64,000 nt of DNA from Crambe crambe (Eukaryota; Porifera; Demospongiae; Poecilosclerida; Crambeidae): positions 5,476,501-5,540,500 of the forward strand of contig OZ004586.1 of the NCBI GenBank assembly GCA_963924555.1. The letters run 5' to 3'. Made by a program: the position numbers and the translations under genes. This document shows positions 20,839-35,800 of this stretch, piece after piece. The stretch's first letter is position 1. Every line of letters starts with the position of its first letter. The notes under the pieces were generated by a model, which saw only the letters and a program-made list of their open reading frames with translations, was not told where the DNA came from and did no database searches.

Positions 20839-23800
20839 CTGATAAAGTGGAAGGGAAAAGAAGAAAAAAAAAGAAAAGATTACATATTGCCAATGGCTAA
20901 ATGGTAGCTTTATTTAGAAAAATTTTCAATAGATAGACTGATTACCGAAATTACTGAATTTATCCCCACCAAAATTATCCCGCTGTATGGTATTAACTGC
21001 AAGAGTGGCAGGTGCCTGTGCTAGAAGTTGAAGCTGTGACTATGACTAGCTCATTCGAGGTAGAAATCAGTACATGGATCGTACTTAGCATACAATCAAT
21101 GCCTTTTCAATGGACAATCTTCCACAAGATAACTATACTTCACTCCCTGTGAGAGGGCAGATAATAAAATTCTATTTCAGAATGCATAATGGCTCAATTC
21201 AACACAGCAGCAGTAACAGGGGGAGATAAATTGGGTGATATGGGTGTGGTTATTGAAATTAGGAGGAGAAAACTCTCTCATTTTTTAACCTTACATACAG
21301 CCATCGCTACTTGTTTGAATAAATTCCCTATAATAATCATTAAAAAATAATATGTAGCATGCATATTCTATGAGCTAGCTCTGGGTCTGGACCTGAAACA
21401 AATCTTAAAATGATCTGTCAGCTGATCATTTTAATTTATAACATTTATCACAATTTGTATAATGGATGTGTATGAAAATATAGCGAGTCCCATTAATTAT
21501 TAGCACATGTGCATGCAATTTATACCAAGCCCTTTCCTGCCTGCAAATTACATATCAAGTAAATATCATTGCGCTTGTGCATGTGCACCAAAATCTGACA
21601 CTATGCATGGTTGTCACTTGACGGTTGGCGACCAGTGTTTCAAGATTCTCTAAAACCACAGTACTGTCCAATAAGTAAAATTTCAATTCATCAAGTCAAA
21701 CCATCACATGTCTTCATCTGCATTTAATAAGGAGTGCAAGTCCTGTTCACAAGGAATTAAGAAGTGGGAGAACTCCTCCACGGCTAAGAAATACGCATAC
21801 CCCATTTCCCACTTTGGTAGTTGGTTAAACTTGAAAAAACAAAGTAGTAGGGGAAAAAATAAATTACATACCAAGTAGAAAAAAAGAAAGAAATACGTTA
21901 ATGTAATAATCAAAGCGCATTTCTTCCCCAAGTACCTCAGTGCTTCGCTGCCAGCATGGATCTCTAAAGCAACTTCGTCATTCTCCATGCTATTAACCTA
22001 ACTCTACTTCGTTTTGAACTGCACAACAGGTCAGAAATTTTGTACTACCCATAACCGTCTCCATGTTGATGATCTTTACTTACCATAGAATTTAAGAACA
22101 CCTGCAAGCAGAGTTCTTTAGCTTTCGCCTGTCTTGATTGCAGACAGAGATGAGACTCTGCTAAGCAGTGAGTACAGGCATTATGTGGTTCAGGTCTGGT
22201 GAGTATCTAGTCAGCTTTACTATCATCAGTAATTGTACCACTATCTCCATGTTGACTCTAAGAACACGTGCAAGCAGAGTTCTGTAGCAGCAAGCCTTGA
22301 TTGCAGACAGAGGTGCAGTGTATACAGGCATTATGTGGTTCAGGTGAGTATCTAGTCAGCTGACAAAAAGCAGCTATAGGTCATAATCAGCTGATGGAAA
22401 TGTTTCCCAGGTTATGGCCAATAATCGGTGACTTGGATACTAGTGAGAGAGTGGAGTTGTGCTTCCTGACCTTTCACTTGTTTACTTACTAGCAAAATAT
22501 TTTTAATGATCAAAATAATTATTGCCTCGACAGCTTGACACATCTGTAATGTAAACAAGTTTGTCTTCAAAAATACTTGTGCCTCGGCACTGGTAGAATA
22601 TGAAGTAGTACAGTGCACACTGTTGAAATTCAATTCTAGCTAAGCTTATGTACATATGAACATCAAATGAAATTAGAGATAGTCAGTACCCTTTGATTGG
22701 TTTTTACTTTCATGCAAGGCCTGTTGAACTGATTGTTCTTGCCTTTCCTGATGTCTGGCATCATCAGGCATGATATCTGGTGTCTCTCTCTCAGCTTTCC
22801 TGTTGCCAGCTGGCCTGTCTTAAGCTTTCTTCACGATTAGACTGTCCTCTCTGCTATTACTGTTCTTTGCTTTCTGGCATGTAGTCAATGTTCTCTGGTG
22901 CTCCTTGGCTTTCCTGTAGCCTGGCTAATTGTGCCAGATGTACACTACCTTGTCACTTGTCCATCACAAATTCGCCTAGACTACCCTCTGCTGTTTATGT
23001 CCGTTACTTTTAGACTGCCGTCTCTGCTGTTTATGTCTGTTACTTTCTCGCTGTCTGACTACAAAATAATAATTATTGCCTTGACAGCTTCTCTCAGTGA
23101 CACATCTGTAAATCATACATTGTAAATAATTATGAATAAGACTTATTGCCTGTTTTTTTCTACTTAGTATGTGGTTGACTCTTGAAAAAAAAAAGAAAAA
23201 AAAAAGGAAGAAGAAAATACATAATGTAATGTAAAGTGTGTTTTTTCCCTGAGCTTCGTTGCCATCACAGATCTCTAAAGCAACTTCATCTTTCTTCATG
23301 CTATTAACTTATAGCACCTAACTTGGTGTCGGAGGGTATTGGGATTACTGAGGGTTATTACTGTGGTAAACTAGTTTACCTCTTCTTGCAGGCAATCCAC
23401 CTGAGTAGCCTCATCATATTAATAAATTTTGTACAGGTGGAATCATGCCATACCACTTGACTTCCCCCTGCCACCACTTCCTCCATCACAACACATTATC
23501 ATCCCTACTGCACCTCCACCAGCACCACAAGACCAAAGATACCATGCGCTGCATGCTGCTCTACTTGGTATATCAGTTACGCTAGAAAAAGTAATGTAAA
23601 TAAATGTCTCTAAAACAACTTCATCCTTCATGCTATTAACTTAGAGTGCCTAGGAGTAAGAAATCTGTAAGTAGTAAAGAATACAATGTAGGCCATTCTG
23701 GAGGTAGGCCTGGTGCCAGTGTAGGTGGTTCTGGAGGTAGGCCCAAGGGCACTGGTGCTAATGAAGGGCCATTCTGGAGGTAGGCCTGAGGGCACAGGTG

Positions 23801-26800
23801 CCAGTGAGGGTTACTCTGTAGCTGTTTTGGAGGTGTGGCCAAGGGCACTGGCATCACTGAAGGTTATGCAGTAACACTGGTTGCCAACCGTCAAGTGACA
23901 ACTGTAAATCATGCATGCATAGTGCTATTGCACATGTGCAATGACATTTGTGCATGCCCAGTACGCGGTTGTTGCCTGACGGTTGGCGACCAGTCGTTTC
24001 AAGATTCCCTAAAACCACAGTAGGCTACTTAGGAAGGCCTGCAGGAACTTCAGAGGCAATGTTGGTAGACACTGTCTTCAAGTTTCCTTTTTCGACTATA
24101 ACAAATGCAAAATCAATGCAGTTGTGAGTAGCATTAGCAATACCTTGAAGAGAACATTGATACAAGAAATTGAGACAACTTTTCATCTGCAGCTGATATA
24201 GTTGAGCTCCTCACTGAGTAGGACACCTCAACTGTTAATCCTGGTCATGATTTACTCCCATTGTATGAAACACCAAAGAACTTTGATAGGAAATCATTGA
24301 ATATAGGGGTTTGTTACAGTTGTGGGCGGGCGTATTATATGGAGCAGTGTTTGTCGACAACAACAAAGAAATAGAAGAGGTAATCACAGCAACGATTATT
24401 GTGCAGGTCAAAACATGCCCCACTTCTCCCTCTGCACCTCCACCACTGCCCGCCTCCACCAGCACCACAAGACCAAAAATATTTTCACGTCCTACCCTCG
24501 TAACACATTAACTTAATTAAAAATTATTTATGACAACTTACTATTACCTCTTATCGAATGGTTGTCACTACTAAAATTGTGAGGGTCAGACCATGTTCCC
24601 ATAATAATGTAATACACTTAGTAAGAATAGGTATAATCAGGGGTAGCCTCGTTCCCAGGCTCTCAGTGAAACGGGAAATGTGGGGGCGGAAAGGAGAGCC
24701 TGGTTTCTACTGCACGCACGGGCGTGTAAATTTTGACCACATAATTATATTCATATTGAATCATAACACGATTGATGATGTAATTATTAAGTAAACGTCA
24801 CAATTAGTACAAACGTGCGTATTGCATGTCGCTTGTGTGAGCAGAGTGCAGCCATTGCCTTGTTCAGCAGTTCTGGATTATCATAGAAGTGGGCTTTTAG
24901 GATCAACAAACTCCTGGATGTCCCTGAGCTAGCTCCAGATGACCCCTTCCCATCACACATCTGTTAAGCTTGCAAGAGGAGAATAGTTTCCTTGGAGAAG
25001 GCAACTGCAAACATTACTAGCTTCAAAGAGCTGGCCAGATCTTCTTTGCGGAGATCCCTTGAGAGCAGGGGCACGAACATATCCTTGCCATCAGATACAG
25101 CTCGGATAGCCAGCTTCTGCTCTTCCTTCAGCAACAGTTCAGGTAAACCAAGCATTGACAGGGCATGAGAAAGCGCTTGCGGATAGTGGGAACTTGAATC
25201 GCTTGAAGAAACGCTAGAAGAAACACTCTCAGAAACGAACTCGCCATCTTGCACAAAAAAACGCTGATTAGACAATAATAATTATGATGAAATCAAAAAC
25301 GGGAAATTAGACAATAATAATTATGATGAAATCAAAAACAGGAAAGTACGGAGGGAATCCAAATCCCCGGAATGTGAGGGATCTGGTCTGCAGTAGAAAC
25401 CAGGCTCTCCTTTCCGTCCCCACATTTCCCGTTTCACTGAGAGCCTGGGAACGAGGCTAAATCAGGGGCTGATCCAGGATTTGAGAAAGAGGGGTGACAA
25501 CTAAATTTTGTGCGCTAAATTCGCGTAATTTCAGTGGCCACATCCACGTTTTGATTGACCACATTGGTTAATAATGACAGAAGAAAGGCTGGGCATTTGG
25601 GAATTATTGCTTGACATTAAGGCAGTCTGTGACAATTTTAAGCAGAAATACCCGAGAAAAATGACTAGTTAATTTCTGTTAATGAATAATATCAGTATTA
25701 CTTTTGTTGCTTTTTCTTATTAATCATGAATATCATTAAAATTGAGTGGGGGGGGCCCATTTCACCCTCTCTGGATCAGCCCCTGATAATAACCACAAGT
25801 AACATGCATTGGATGCTGGTCTACTTGGTATATCGCTCACACTTTGAAAAAAACAACAACAAAAAAAAACAGCAAAGAACAAAACAAAACAAAACAAAAC
25901 AAAACAAAGAAAACAGGTCCGGGTACAAGGCTAAGCTCTGTTACAACCTCTTCCTAGACTTGATTGGTACACATGGTAGAATATAAAGTATAGAGGCATG
26001 TTCACCTTACTCCAGAAGGCTTTCAATATTGATGCTTTACAATACTATATAGTAGCCCAGTCCAGTGAATAATATCCCATAAAAGGGCTGGAGTTTAACT
26101 GTCACATTGGGCCTCCCAGTGAAACTGTCATATTGGCCTCCCCCAGATGGAATGCACCACTAGACCATCATCTATAATGGCCTGTTCTTAAAATTGCCAT
26201 AATTTATAAGGCAACATCATGCAACAAGTTTATCCCAGATATAGCCAGCCATCCTGCCAGGTGCTATGTATATCCCCACCTCAATAATTTCATAAGCGTG
26301 GCAATGACTGGATAATGGAATATTAGCAAATATAAAAGTCTTAGCCTCATTTCCAGGCCTATTTTTTTTTAGCCTTAGCTCTTGGACGGAGAGTGAGAGG
26401 CACAAAAACCAAAATTTACCCACACTATAAACTCACTAACCTTCTGTTTAGGATTGAAGCTTTGACTGTTACATTCATATCCTTCACCTACAAGTGTCAC
26501 TATAGCAGTATTTCCAGTAGAGAGGTGGACTGGGACATCAACCTAAAATAATGAAGATCAAAAAAGAAAGTGAGGTGGAATGACAGTCTTTTCTATGAGC
26601 TATATATACATCAGAAGATCTTTTGACTTCAGCATAACACACAATTATTATACATTGACTGAAACATGGAGTTGCATGGTTGAGAAGCTGGTAAGATGCT
26701 CTAGAGTACTACTGTTTTCTCAAAGGAAGCTGTGAAACTGCTGAAATTCAAAGTTACAAAAGGTATGAGAAAGTCTCCATGTCAGAACAAGACTAATGAT

Positions 26801-29800
26801 AAAAGATTGGGGCAAGGGCTACTGAGCTTAGTGCCTGTATTGTCAAGAATGAACAGATTGACAGCGCTGCTTGAAAGTGGCTTATTCAAAAGAAATAGGC
26901 CAAGCAAATATGATTCTGCTATTGCTACACAAGATGTCTTGTAGTAGTAAATAAGATAGAATAGGCTAATCTATGAGCTACCATAATCTTCAAATACTTA
27001 GTCCATGAATATCATATTGAATATGGTAGTCCATGACTTTTCATGCTTGTGTATTTGCTGGTAAGACAGAACTTTCTAGCTGGCTAACAGTGAGCTGAAT
27101 CTTCAGACTGGCCAGACACAAAATACTTATGTCTCAGGGCACTTCCTTATTGTCATTGTTGTTGTTTTTGTTGTTGATACTATATGTGAGAGTCACAAAG
27201 AGGATAAAGATCATCCAGTGGTGCAAACATTCTCAATACCTGTATTATTATATACCTACTCCATAGGAAATAGTAGTATCAGGACGAGTTTCATATCTCG
27301 TAGTGTCATTGCAGTGTTATCACATCCCCCAAGGGTAATATGACTCTTGTCAAGGTAGCTATAGTCACGGGGAAATTAAATTCTCTAGTACATAGTTGGT
27401 CACTTACTCACTTTAAATCACTTAGTAGCTAGCTTATAGAATTCAAGTAGCTAGCAAGTTAAACCCAGAGTAAAGTAAGTTATGTTTCAAAGTTTACTCC
27501 TTTTCAAGAACATTTTTGTTGAAGTCATAGGTCATAGGAAATTATAGTAGTACATCCAGTAATAGTTTGCTCCTCCAAGGGGGTGGGCATCTTGATGGAA
27601 ATCGTTCATTCAAAAAATAGAATTTTTATACCACACTACTCTGATGAACTGCATAATGTTTGGGATGGATTGGAGGATCACAGCATCCAGTTACTTAAGT
27701 ATAATGAAATAAACGAAGTATTAAGTATCATTCTAGATACATGCACCATATTCGATACATCAAAAAAGGTGATGAACTATATTCTATCTGCATTATACAT
27801 CAAAAAAGTGTGATAAACAAGAAAAGGAAAAAAATTTTTATTCTAAATAAAAAAGAGAAGTAGGGATGGCTGTGTGCAGTTCAAGAAAGTTCAGCAACAA
27901 GGGAGTGAACTTCAGTCAAGTAACCTCTTACTCATCACCAATATTACCAAACTACGAGCAACTTCACTCCCTTTATATCATCTTGTTGCCTGTCATGGGA
28001 GTGAAGTAGGAATAGTTAGCTCGTAGTTTGGTAATATTGGTGATGCTGAATTGCACACAACCATCCCTACTTCCCTTTTTTTATTAAAAATAAATATTTT
28101 TTCCTTTATTCACACTTATGCCTGTGGGACTTGTGTGGATACTGGCCAACAGATTCACTCATGATATTATTTCCTGCTATCATCCTCTATTTCTCAGCTT
28201 CTGCTTCATTCAGATAGAATATAATGCAGCAACTGCTTGCGCAACACCACAGATTAATTCTTGTGGATGCAGTGACAATCTTTGCCAAAACATATTACCC
28301 AAGGTTGGCATCTGAAATCAAGTCTATTATCTTAGTATGCTGCTAAGTACCTGATTGAAAGATCTCCATTTCAAAGAATTTGGCATATCAGGGCACAAAA
28401 TAACATCATAGTTTTATCATGTACGTCAATTTCATAAGGGCAGTAGTTTGTACTGAGAAAAATAATATTCTATTCTCCCAGTAAGACCGAGGGTACTATT
28501 ACTGAGAAAGAGCAATGTGCAACATTTGATAACAAGCAAGCAAGTCCCTGTTTGATAATAATTATAGGTATATCTCCACAAGAAGCAAACCACTAATTAA
28601 CAGCTAGTGAGCAGCACCTAATAGCATGATGCCATGGGTATCATTTAGATTACAGTACCGCTCAGTATGGCTACAAACAAGAAGCAATTCCATGCAAGAA
28701 TAGACAATATGTCTTAACAAAGGGTAGTTAAACCAGTAAAAAAAAAAAAAAAATCGAAATAAGCCAGTAATAGCAAGGAAAATCAGTGCCTAACGGTTAA
28801 TCAGAGAGTACGATAGTAGGGATGGCACGGATTACCCCATTGGACTAATACTTAGTATTTTCTTTCATAACTCCAGAATACTTGCCTCCTACAGTCAGCA
28901 ACTCCTAACTTGAAGACAGAATGAGCTAGGACTCAAGTATGAAGAGCAAAAGACAAAGCAGTATCATATTATACTAGCGACTTCTAAAATCGCCGTTTTC
29001 ATCTGGTCGTTCAACATCATCATCATCACATCAAACAGTTTATTTCAAATTGACTGTGCTATAATTCTTTACCTTTAACTTGACATGTTCAATAATAGGA
29101 CATCATTTTCCAACTTGCTAGCTTTCAACCTACAATGTGGCAGACATTTTTATGCCCTGCCCTTGTACATGTGATTGAACTCACAACTGACTAACGAATC
29201 TGTCATTAGCTTTCTCTCTCTTGATATTGGTCTCTCGATGCTCAGAGCATAAACCCAGTTATAAATCAAGCCTTGATGCAACAGTATATCAGGTACATAT
29301 CAGCAAAGGCCTTATAAAATTATATACAAAATTAGGTCAATGGCATATAAACTGTATAGACAGATTCATTTCGGCTCATACAATATTATGATGGAACCTC
29401 CAATGAACTACATAGCTATAATACATGAACTTTAATTTTGATAGCACATCCAGTTGCCTAATTGAGCATTACATCAAAAAAAGATAATGAATAAGTGAAG
29501 GAATATTTATTCTAAACAAAAAGAAAAGTAGGGATGGATGTGTGCGGTTCAAAAAAGTTTAGCAACAAGAGAGTGAACTTCAGTCAAGTAACCCCTTACC
29601 CATCACCAACTACGAACTAACTATTCTTTCAGGCCAAGATGGATATAAAGGGAGTGAAGTAGGAATGTTAGCTCATAGTTGGTGATGGGTAAGGGGTTAC
29701 TTGAATGAAGTTCACTCTCTTGTTGCTGAACTTTTTTGAACTGCACACAGCCATCCCTACTTTTCTTTTTTATTTAGAATAGTACAAGCTTATAAGCAAG

Positions 29801-32800
29801 GTGTGGTTAATAACAAGCAAATAGGGTAAAATCTCCCATAGTCAGACCAGACAAGGGACAGAGGATAGGATAGTAGCCAGGGCCACTGGTCAATTAGTAC
29901 TATTCATTTTGTGGTTTGCTCTGTAAATATTTTGCGTGGATCAAAGTGGACTACCACACAGCACCGTTTTTGAATACCGTAATTGTATAAATTTTCGGAG
30001 GTTTAAAATTTCGTGATTTCCGGAGCTGTTCCTATAATAAAAAATTTCCGCAGGTCTAATTTTCGTAGCAAACACATGGAAAATATGCATGCGCATAATA
30101 GCTATATCATTGCCTGCTGCTGGGACCGAGTGACGTGATTCGTGGCTACTACAGAGAAATCTAGATAGTCCCCCAAAAAGAAGAAAAGCAGGGCTGGCGA
30201 CGCCAGACTAAAATCTAGACTGCTACGGAAGGTGAGACGCTTCGTTGTAGAAGAGAGTCCCGGTAATGAGGCATGATACTTTTATCTCACGGACTATCTG
30301 CTCCAGGTTTTTTTCCAGCTGCTATCAATACCACATCACACACGCATGCGCATCGTTGTCATATGTGACGTCATAGTACTAAGACTTCGTTTATTATTTT
30401 CGAGGATTCTGATTGACTACGAAAAAAACGAAAATAAAACCCCATCGAAAATTTATACGATTACGGTAGGCTGTGCTGTATGAAACTCATGCAGTTCAGC
30501 CCATACAGCACAGTGCTGTATGCATGCAATTCATTGCTGAATTGCACAAAGCACAACTGATCAGCTATGCACCAATTGGAACATGCTAGAACAGTTACAA
30601 AACAAGCCAAAAGATTCTTACTTTTATAGTATCCACAGTTTTACAGGATGCATTGGGTTCTGTGGTTTCAAAACAATGTGATTATTGACCAAAAAAATCG
30701 AATCAAGACTCAATGAATATCATTAAATTGAAGACAAAGTCTAAAATTGATGAGGAGAAAGTTACATCTCCTATAATGCACCTATATACTTGGATTCTCA
30801 GGAAATTAGTCCAACTGTACCATGAACATTAACTTGATTGACACTATACCATTTACAGTATTTATTATTTAAAAAAATTATTTTATTTTTTTTTGGGGGG
30901 GGGGGGGGGGGGGGGGGGGTGGGGGAGCTTAACATTCCCAATCAACATCATCAATCATAGTCATCAAGATTGATTTGTCACCTTATGTCCTCATAGATAT
31001 AGTGTGGTAACAGCTCCTTTGTAAATCCACCCATGCAAACTACAATAAATTACTTAGAGCACTGAAGGTCATGCTGTATGTATAATATAGCACTCCCTTC
31101 AGTGCTATAACTATTACATGCTGTACAGCCTAGATAATCATGTGATAAAAATTCATAAATTAATAGTAAAAGGTGGTGGAGTGTGACAGGTCAAATGAAA
31201 TTTGGTCTGATAAATATTGGTTGGGCAAAAGAAAATCCTTATCCTATCCTCTGTAGGTTCATACTTGTTCTTCTTTAACTTATAGCGGTTTTTTTTTGCA
31301 GATAAAATATTTCGTTAATCACCAAAGGACAATACAGATGAAAAATTATGGTAGTCATTTATTCGGTACAGTACGATTATTTTAGTGCATGCTGAATCCC
31401 CGTTTTCAATATTTTTGGCCTTCATTTCTTCAGGTATAGCCCTCTTGGCAATTGTGGTGATTTTTTAATTGATGGAATCTAAGAAGAAAGTGGACCAGAA
31501 GGTCAGCTAATTGGATCAAATACCATAACTGAATGATGTACGAACGAAAAGAACAACTCTACATGTAGCTAAAAGGTGGCTCTATTTAGAAAAACTTTGA
31601 TAGAAAATTTTCGATAGATGATTACTGAAATCACCGAAATTCATCCCCACAAAAATTATCCCGCTGTACGGTATAGCTAGCTGTTGTTAAGCTGAGTGGT
31701 TGTTTCAGCTAGCTAGATAAGCCAGCACTATAATGTAGAAATCAATCAAGTACTTATCAGGACAGATAGGTATAAGCCATTTCCCTTATAGAAAACCTGT
31801 TGCTCCTCTAATCTCACAGGTTACTCTCAATGAGTCATGGATCTGAGAGTCAGCATGCTAATGCCAAGAATCAACCCAATTGCTTGGTATTGCACAGGAA
31901 AATAGAATGGTGATTGTTCATTTCATTCTCCCCATTCATGTACTAAAAAGCACTTACAGAATATTTTTTGGCTTCGACAGGACTGAAGATGATTTCCAAT
32001 GGTAATGTCTTTCCAGGAAGAATTTGACCAGTTGGTTGCAAGAACTCGAATATCGGCATACAAAAATTTCTTTCAGTCAAATGTTCGAATACTGCTGTAT
32101 CCACCTCATATCCAAGAACAGCATCACCACCATTGTGCAGAGCTAAGATCTAGGGCAAGTAAAATTTACATCATTAATTAGAAAAAAACAAAACAAAAAA
32201 AACAACAAAAATAAACAAAAAAAGTGACAAGTAGGGATGGCAGGTCAAAGGTTATAAGACTGTATAAACTAAAAACCTAAAAACTCTCCTTCTTTCTCTT
32301 CTATCCTTACTCCACAGGTTCTTAGAAGGCTATAATGAAATACATCTACATGGAAGAGGAAAGAATGTAGTTTTCATTCGATGACTTTTGTTTATAAGAT
32401 TGATGTACTGACTTAGTCATCAAAATTCTGTTTTGCCCCAAGTCATGTGATCAGCATTAGATCACTCTGATCTATCTCCATGTGCATGGTACACTCGAAT
32501 GATGCAATAATGCTCAAGTGAATGTAATACACGAGCCGAATGCAGGTGCATTAAAACACTTCGAGCTACTACATTTTTTGCATCATCACTGGATTATTGG
32601 GATATCCGTGGCACCTAGAGCTTGATCTTTTGCATATAGTTACAATTCAGTGATATTGATAGCACTCAGAACACTAGGTAGTCTTTCTCCACCATTTTGA
32701 AGCCAGCGCACGTGACCTGGAGGGGTAGGCCCTACATATGGCCAGGGCCACGTAGATAGGCCCAGATCAATTTAGCTAACTAAGCTAGCTCTTCACATCT

Positions 32801-35800
32801 TACAAAGAGAAACAAGTGAGATGGCCTAAAATCTAGTATAAATATGCTGCAGCCTCATATGAAAACAATCTCTACACTACAACTGCCACTAGCTATAGGC
32901 TTTTTATTTAGAAATTTTTTGTGCTCATCCTAAAAAGTTTTATAGAAGGCAGGGTAAAACTGCTTGTTGAAGTTGGCCTCACTTCATTCACAATAGATTT
33001 TTCCCTTTTCTTTTCTTTTCTTTTCTTTCTTTCTTTTTTTTTTTTTTTTTTTTGGGGGGGGGGGGGGGGGGGCCTGGTATCCACTGTTTGCAATTTTTGA
33101 ATTATATGATTGATAAATGCACATGTGATGACAAGTTTTGATGAAGTTGAGAAGTGCTATGGTGCAATCTCATGTACTATTCTACAAATTTCTTAGAATG
33201 CCTAGATCCTCAAGGGCATCAGAAGTAACAAGGCTTCAGGGGCACAGAAGAAAAGGCTATCTGATCTAAGACTGGCAGATGTAGTCCTTGGCCACAGCAT
33301 CATTGGTTGATCATCAGAGCAACGAGTGGAGAGGCAACCAGTACTACCAGCATCATCATGAAGGGGAGAGTTTGGTAACAGACTAATAATCAGTAGGTAG
33401 ACAAATATCCTTCCCATTATAGACTGCCTTTTGGGAATGCCAAGTTTCTCAAAGGAGAAACAAAGAACAGCAACAAAGGAGAAACAAGGAGCAGCAGCAA
33501 AACTATCACAAGCTAATATAATAGTAAACTGCGCCCATTACGATCATGTAACAGAAATATCCAAGTAAATATCCTGATTCCCAGATTTCTGGGAAAAATT
33601 GGTGGATGCGCAAACAGTGGATACCAGGCTCTCTTTTTCCCCCGCCCCCAAAGGAGGCTGGGTTCGAGGCTAAATAGAATCAAGCTACAATTGCCAGGAG
33701 CTTCGATAATGGAGGTGGCTATGTAAAGATTACATACCGTAAATCGGGAAATTTTTGCTGTTAAAAATAATTTGTGGTTGGCTCAAACAATGAAAATTAA
33801 ACACGTGAAATATTTTCTACAACGGATTATTAAAACATTGAAAATATACGGTAGGAAGCACATTGCGTACTAGCTAGCTAGCTTGCAGTCTCTCCAAGTA
33901 TTTGAAGCAGAAGGATGGACTTCCGGCTATTGCTCGAGCGAATTGTGAAGTGGAGGAATAGTTAGTTAGTTCGAGATTTTCTTTCAACCACATGTCCTAC
34001 AATCGTACCTGATTTCTTCACTGCCACTGCTTACCTGTCCTTTTCATTCGTTGGCTCCCTCACACTCTAGCGTTTCACCTAGACTGGCATCCCACATGTC
34101 ATGGATATGGTAGTCACGAACACAGTATTGGCGCCATTATCTCTTGCTGCAAAATTTTCATTGTTTACAATAATTTGCGGGTGATTCAAAAAATAAATAA
34201 TAAATACATCGAAAAATAAAACGCGAAGATATTTTACGTGAAAATTTCCCGATTTACGGTAGATCTTTTTTGGAAAATCAATGGGAAAGAAGTCAGTGCA
34301 ACACTCAAGTAGTTCTTGGTTTTCAAATTATCAGAAGGAAAGCACTGACTCATAGTTACTCATAAAACATCCAAACAGTGAGAGAAGCTTCTACTTGCCA
34401 TTTGGCAGGTGTTTTAATTATGATTTCACGTGTTTTTTTGTCACTAGCCCCACTACCTTTATTGTTCAATCACCAGATTTCTTAATGTCATTGCATAAAA
34501 TGTGGTAGGAGTGCTATTATAAAGTAAAGTGAAGCACGTGGTGATTGCCACCCAAGCCAATTAACTTTTCCAAACTATCTATTCCCACCAAGCAAGTAGT
34601 TACATAGGTGAAAATTACCTTGCCTATTTACAGCATTTTTGTGGCCAAATGTACATGCATTCATATGGTATACTGAAGGCATAGGTATTGGTATACATAA
34701 GTAAACAGTGATTGCTTTAATACAGTGTAATTAGCTACGTATTACCTGCCTAGGAGGAGAATGTACACCAATAGGCACAGGATCAATAAAATGCTCTTTG
34801 TCGCTGATATGCAAATATGGGTTCCCTCTTTTCACAGTTACTCCACATATGTTTAGCTGGAAATAAAAATTAATATAGACAGATTACTCATTAGCTGGTC
34901 AGAGAGTGATTAATTTAAGAGTATGTCTTAATAATAGCACATGAGATTAACATTGCAGTGTGTTTTTACTATTACCACATGCAGATGTCATGCTGTTTTT
35001 CACATGCTTGAGTGTACTTAATTAAAAACTTAGATGTAGAAGCGAGAGAGACAGGAGCTCATTGTAGTGTGCAATATTTCTGCTGGGCATTGGTCATTTT
35101 CTGACCATTTTTTCCTACAATTCCAAATTTAGTCAGGCATTCCGTCAGCCCCACCTCTAAGGGCATGGTAATGGCAGTTATTTCTATGGAGTGTATACTG
35201 TGAATGCAGATGGCAAAAGTGTTTTTTCCTGCTTGAAAAAGTATAGAACTGTTTTCTCACACTTCCTAGAGGTAGACTAAAGTAAGATAGATGGCTATAG
35301 TCAAAATGACAAGATCTATGGTATTTAGAAATCCTCTGGCCCTGCCTTCACTGTTCTCGGGCTACTACAGCCCAGGGCTATCGGGTTTATAAAATATCGT
35401 AGATTCCTCAGTCTCGGTATCTAACTATTATTTATACCCCTTTTATCAGTAGAAGATAGTAGGCACCAGGCTTATCTAAGTGCTTTATTACAGTTTTCTT
35501 CATAGGTAGCTGCCTAGCCACTTACAAGTAAACATCTATGGAGTAGCCTATCAGCTATAAATAACATGATATAGATGCTTACTAGTAAGTACAAGTATAA
35601 TAATTTATCATACTTATCGTGGAATATGGTCAAACCCTATTCTGAAGGGTGCATGCAAAATGCACGATCATTGTAAAGATTATTTACCAATATTTCTCTT
35701 CCCTTATTGATTTTTAGCTGCAATGGTAGCTTATTATAACCAATCTTCTTATGTCTGCAAGAATAAATAATAATTACATACCAAGTAGAAAATTTAATAA

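Larger units (their letters stand above)
20839..26440. other. CFAP65 intron of 5.6 kb made of repeats
   Basis: No exon is missing, since the flanking exons join in phase 0. It holds a family around 21700-22020 (ACATACCAAGTAGAAAA, CTCCATGCTATTAAC) that recurs near 23190-23330, 23570-23650 and 55735-55870. Also present are a tandem duplication at 22085-22365, a GGAGGTAGGCC minisatellite at 23690-23870, a 120-bp hairpin at 23875-23994 and a MULE-like element at 24644-25459. The block 20880-21000 also recurs at 31560-31680. Confidence 0.6.
26543..31957. other. CFAP65 intron of 5.4 kb, repeats and unique non-coding
   Basis: 26543-27800 shows no gene that I can support. Then follow a solo hairpin (27823-28110), composite copy 2 (28802-29785), a TACCGTAA inverted-repeat element (29975-30468) and a G-run near 30895. 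Sequence at 31560-31680 is shared with 20880-21000. Flanking exons join in phase 0, so nothing coding is missing. Confidence 0.55.

Noticed and set aside
24300..24520. Short Pro/Thr-rich frames near 24.3-24.5 kb
   Set aside because: Overlapping frames on both strands with low complexity; no domain or splice evidence.
26732..26944. 70-codon plus-strand frame at 26.7 kb
   Set aside because: No family resemblance; lies within a CFAP65 intron without splice context.
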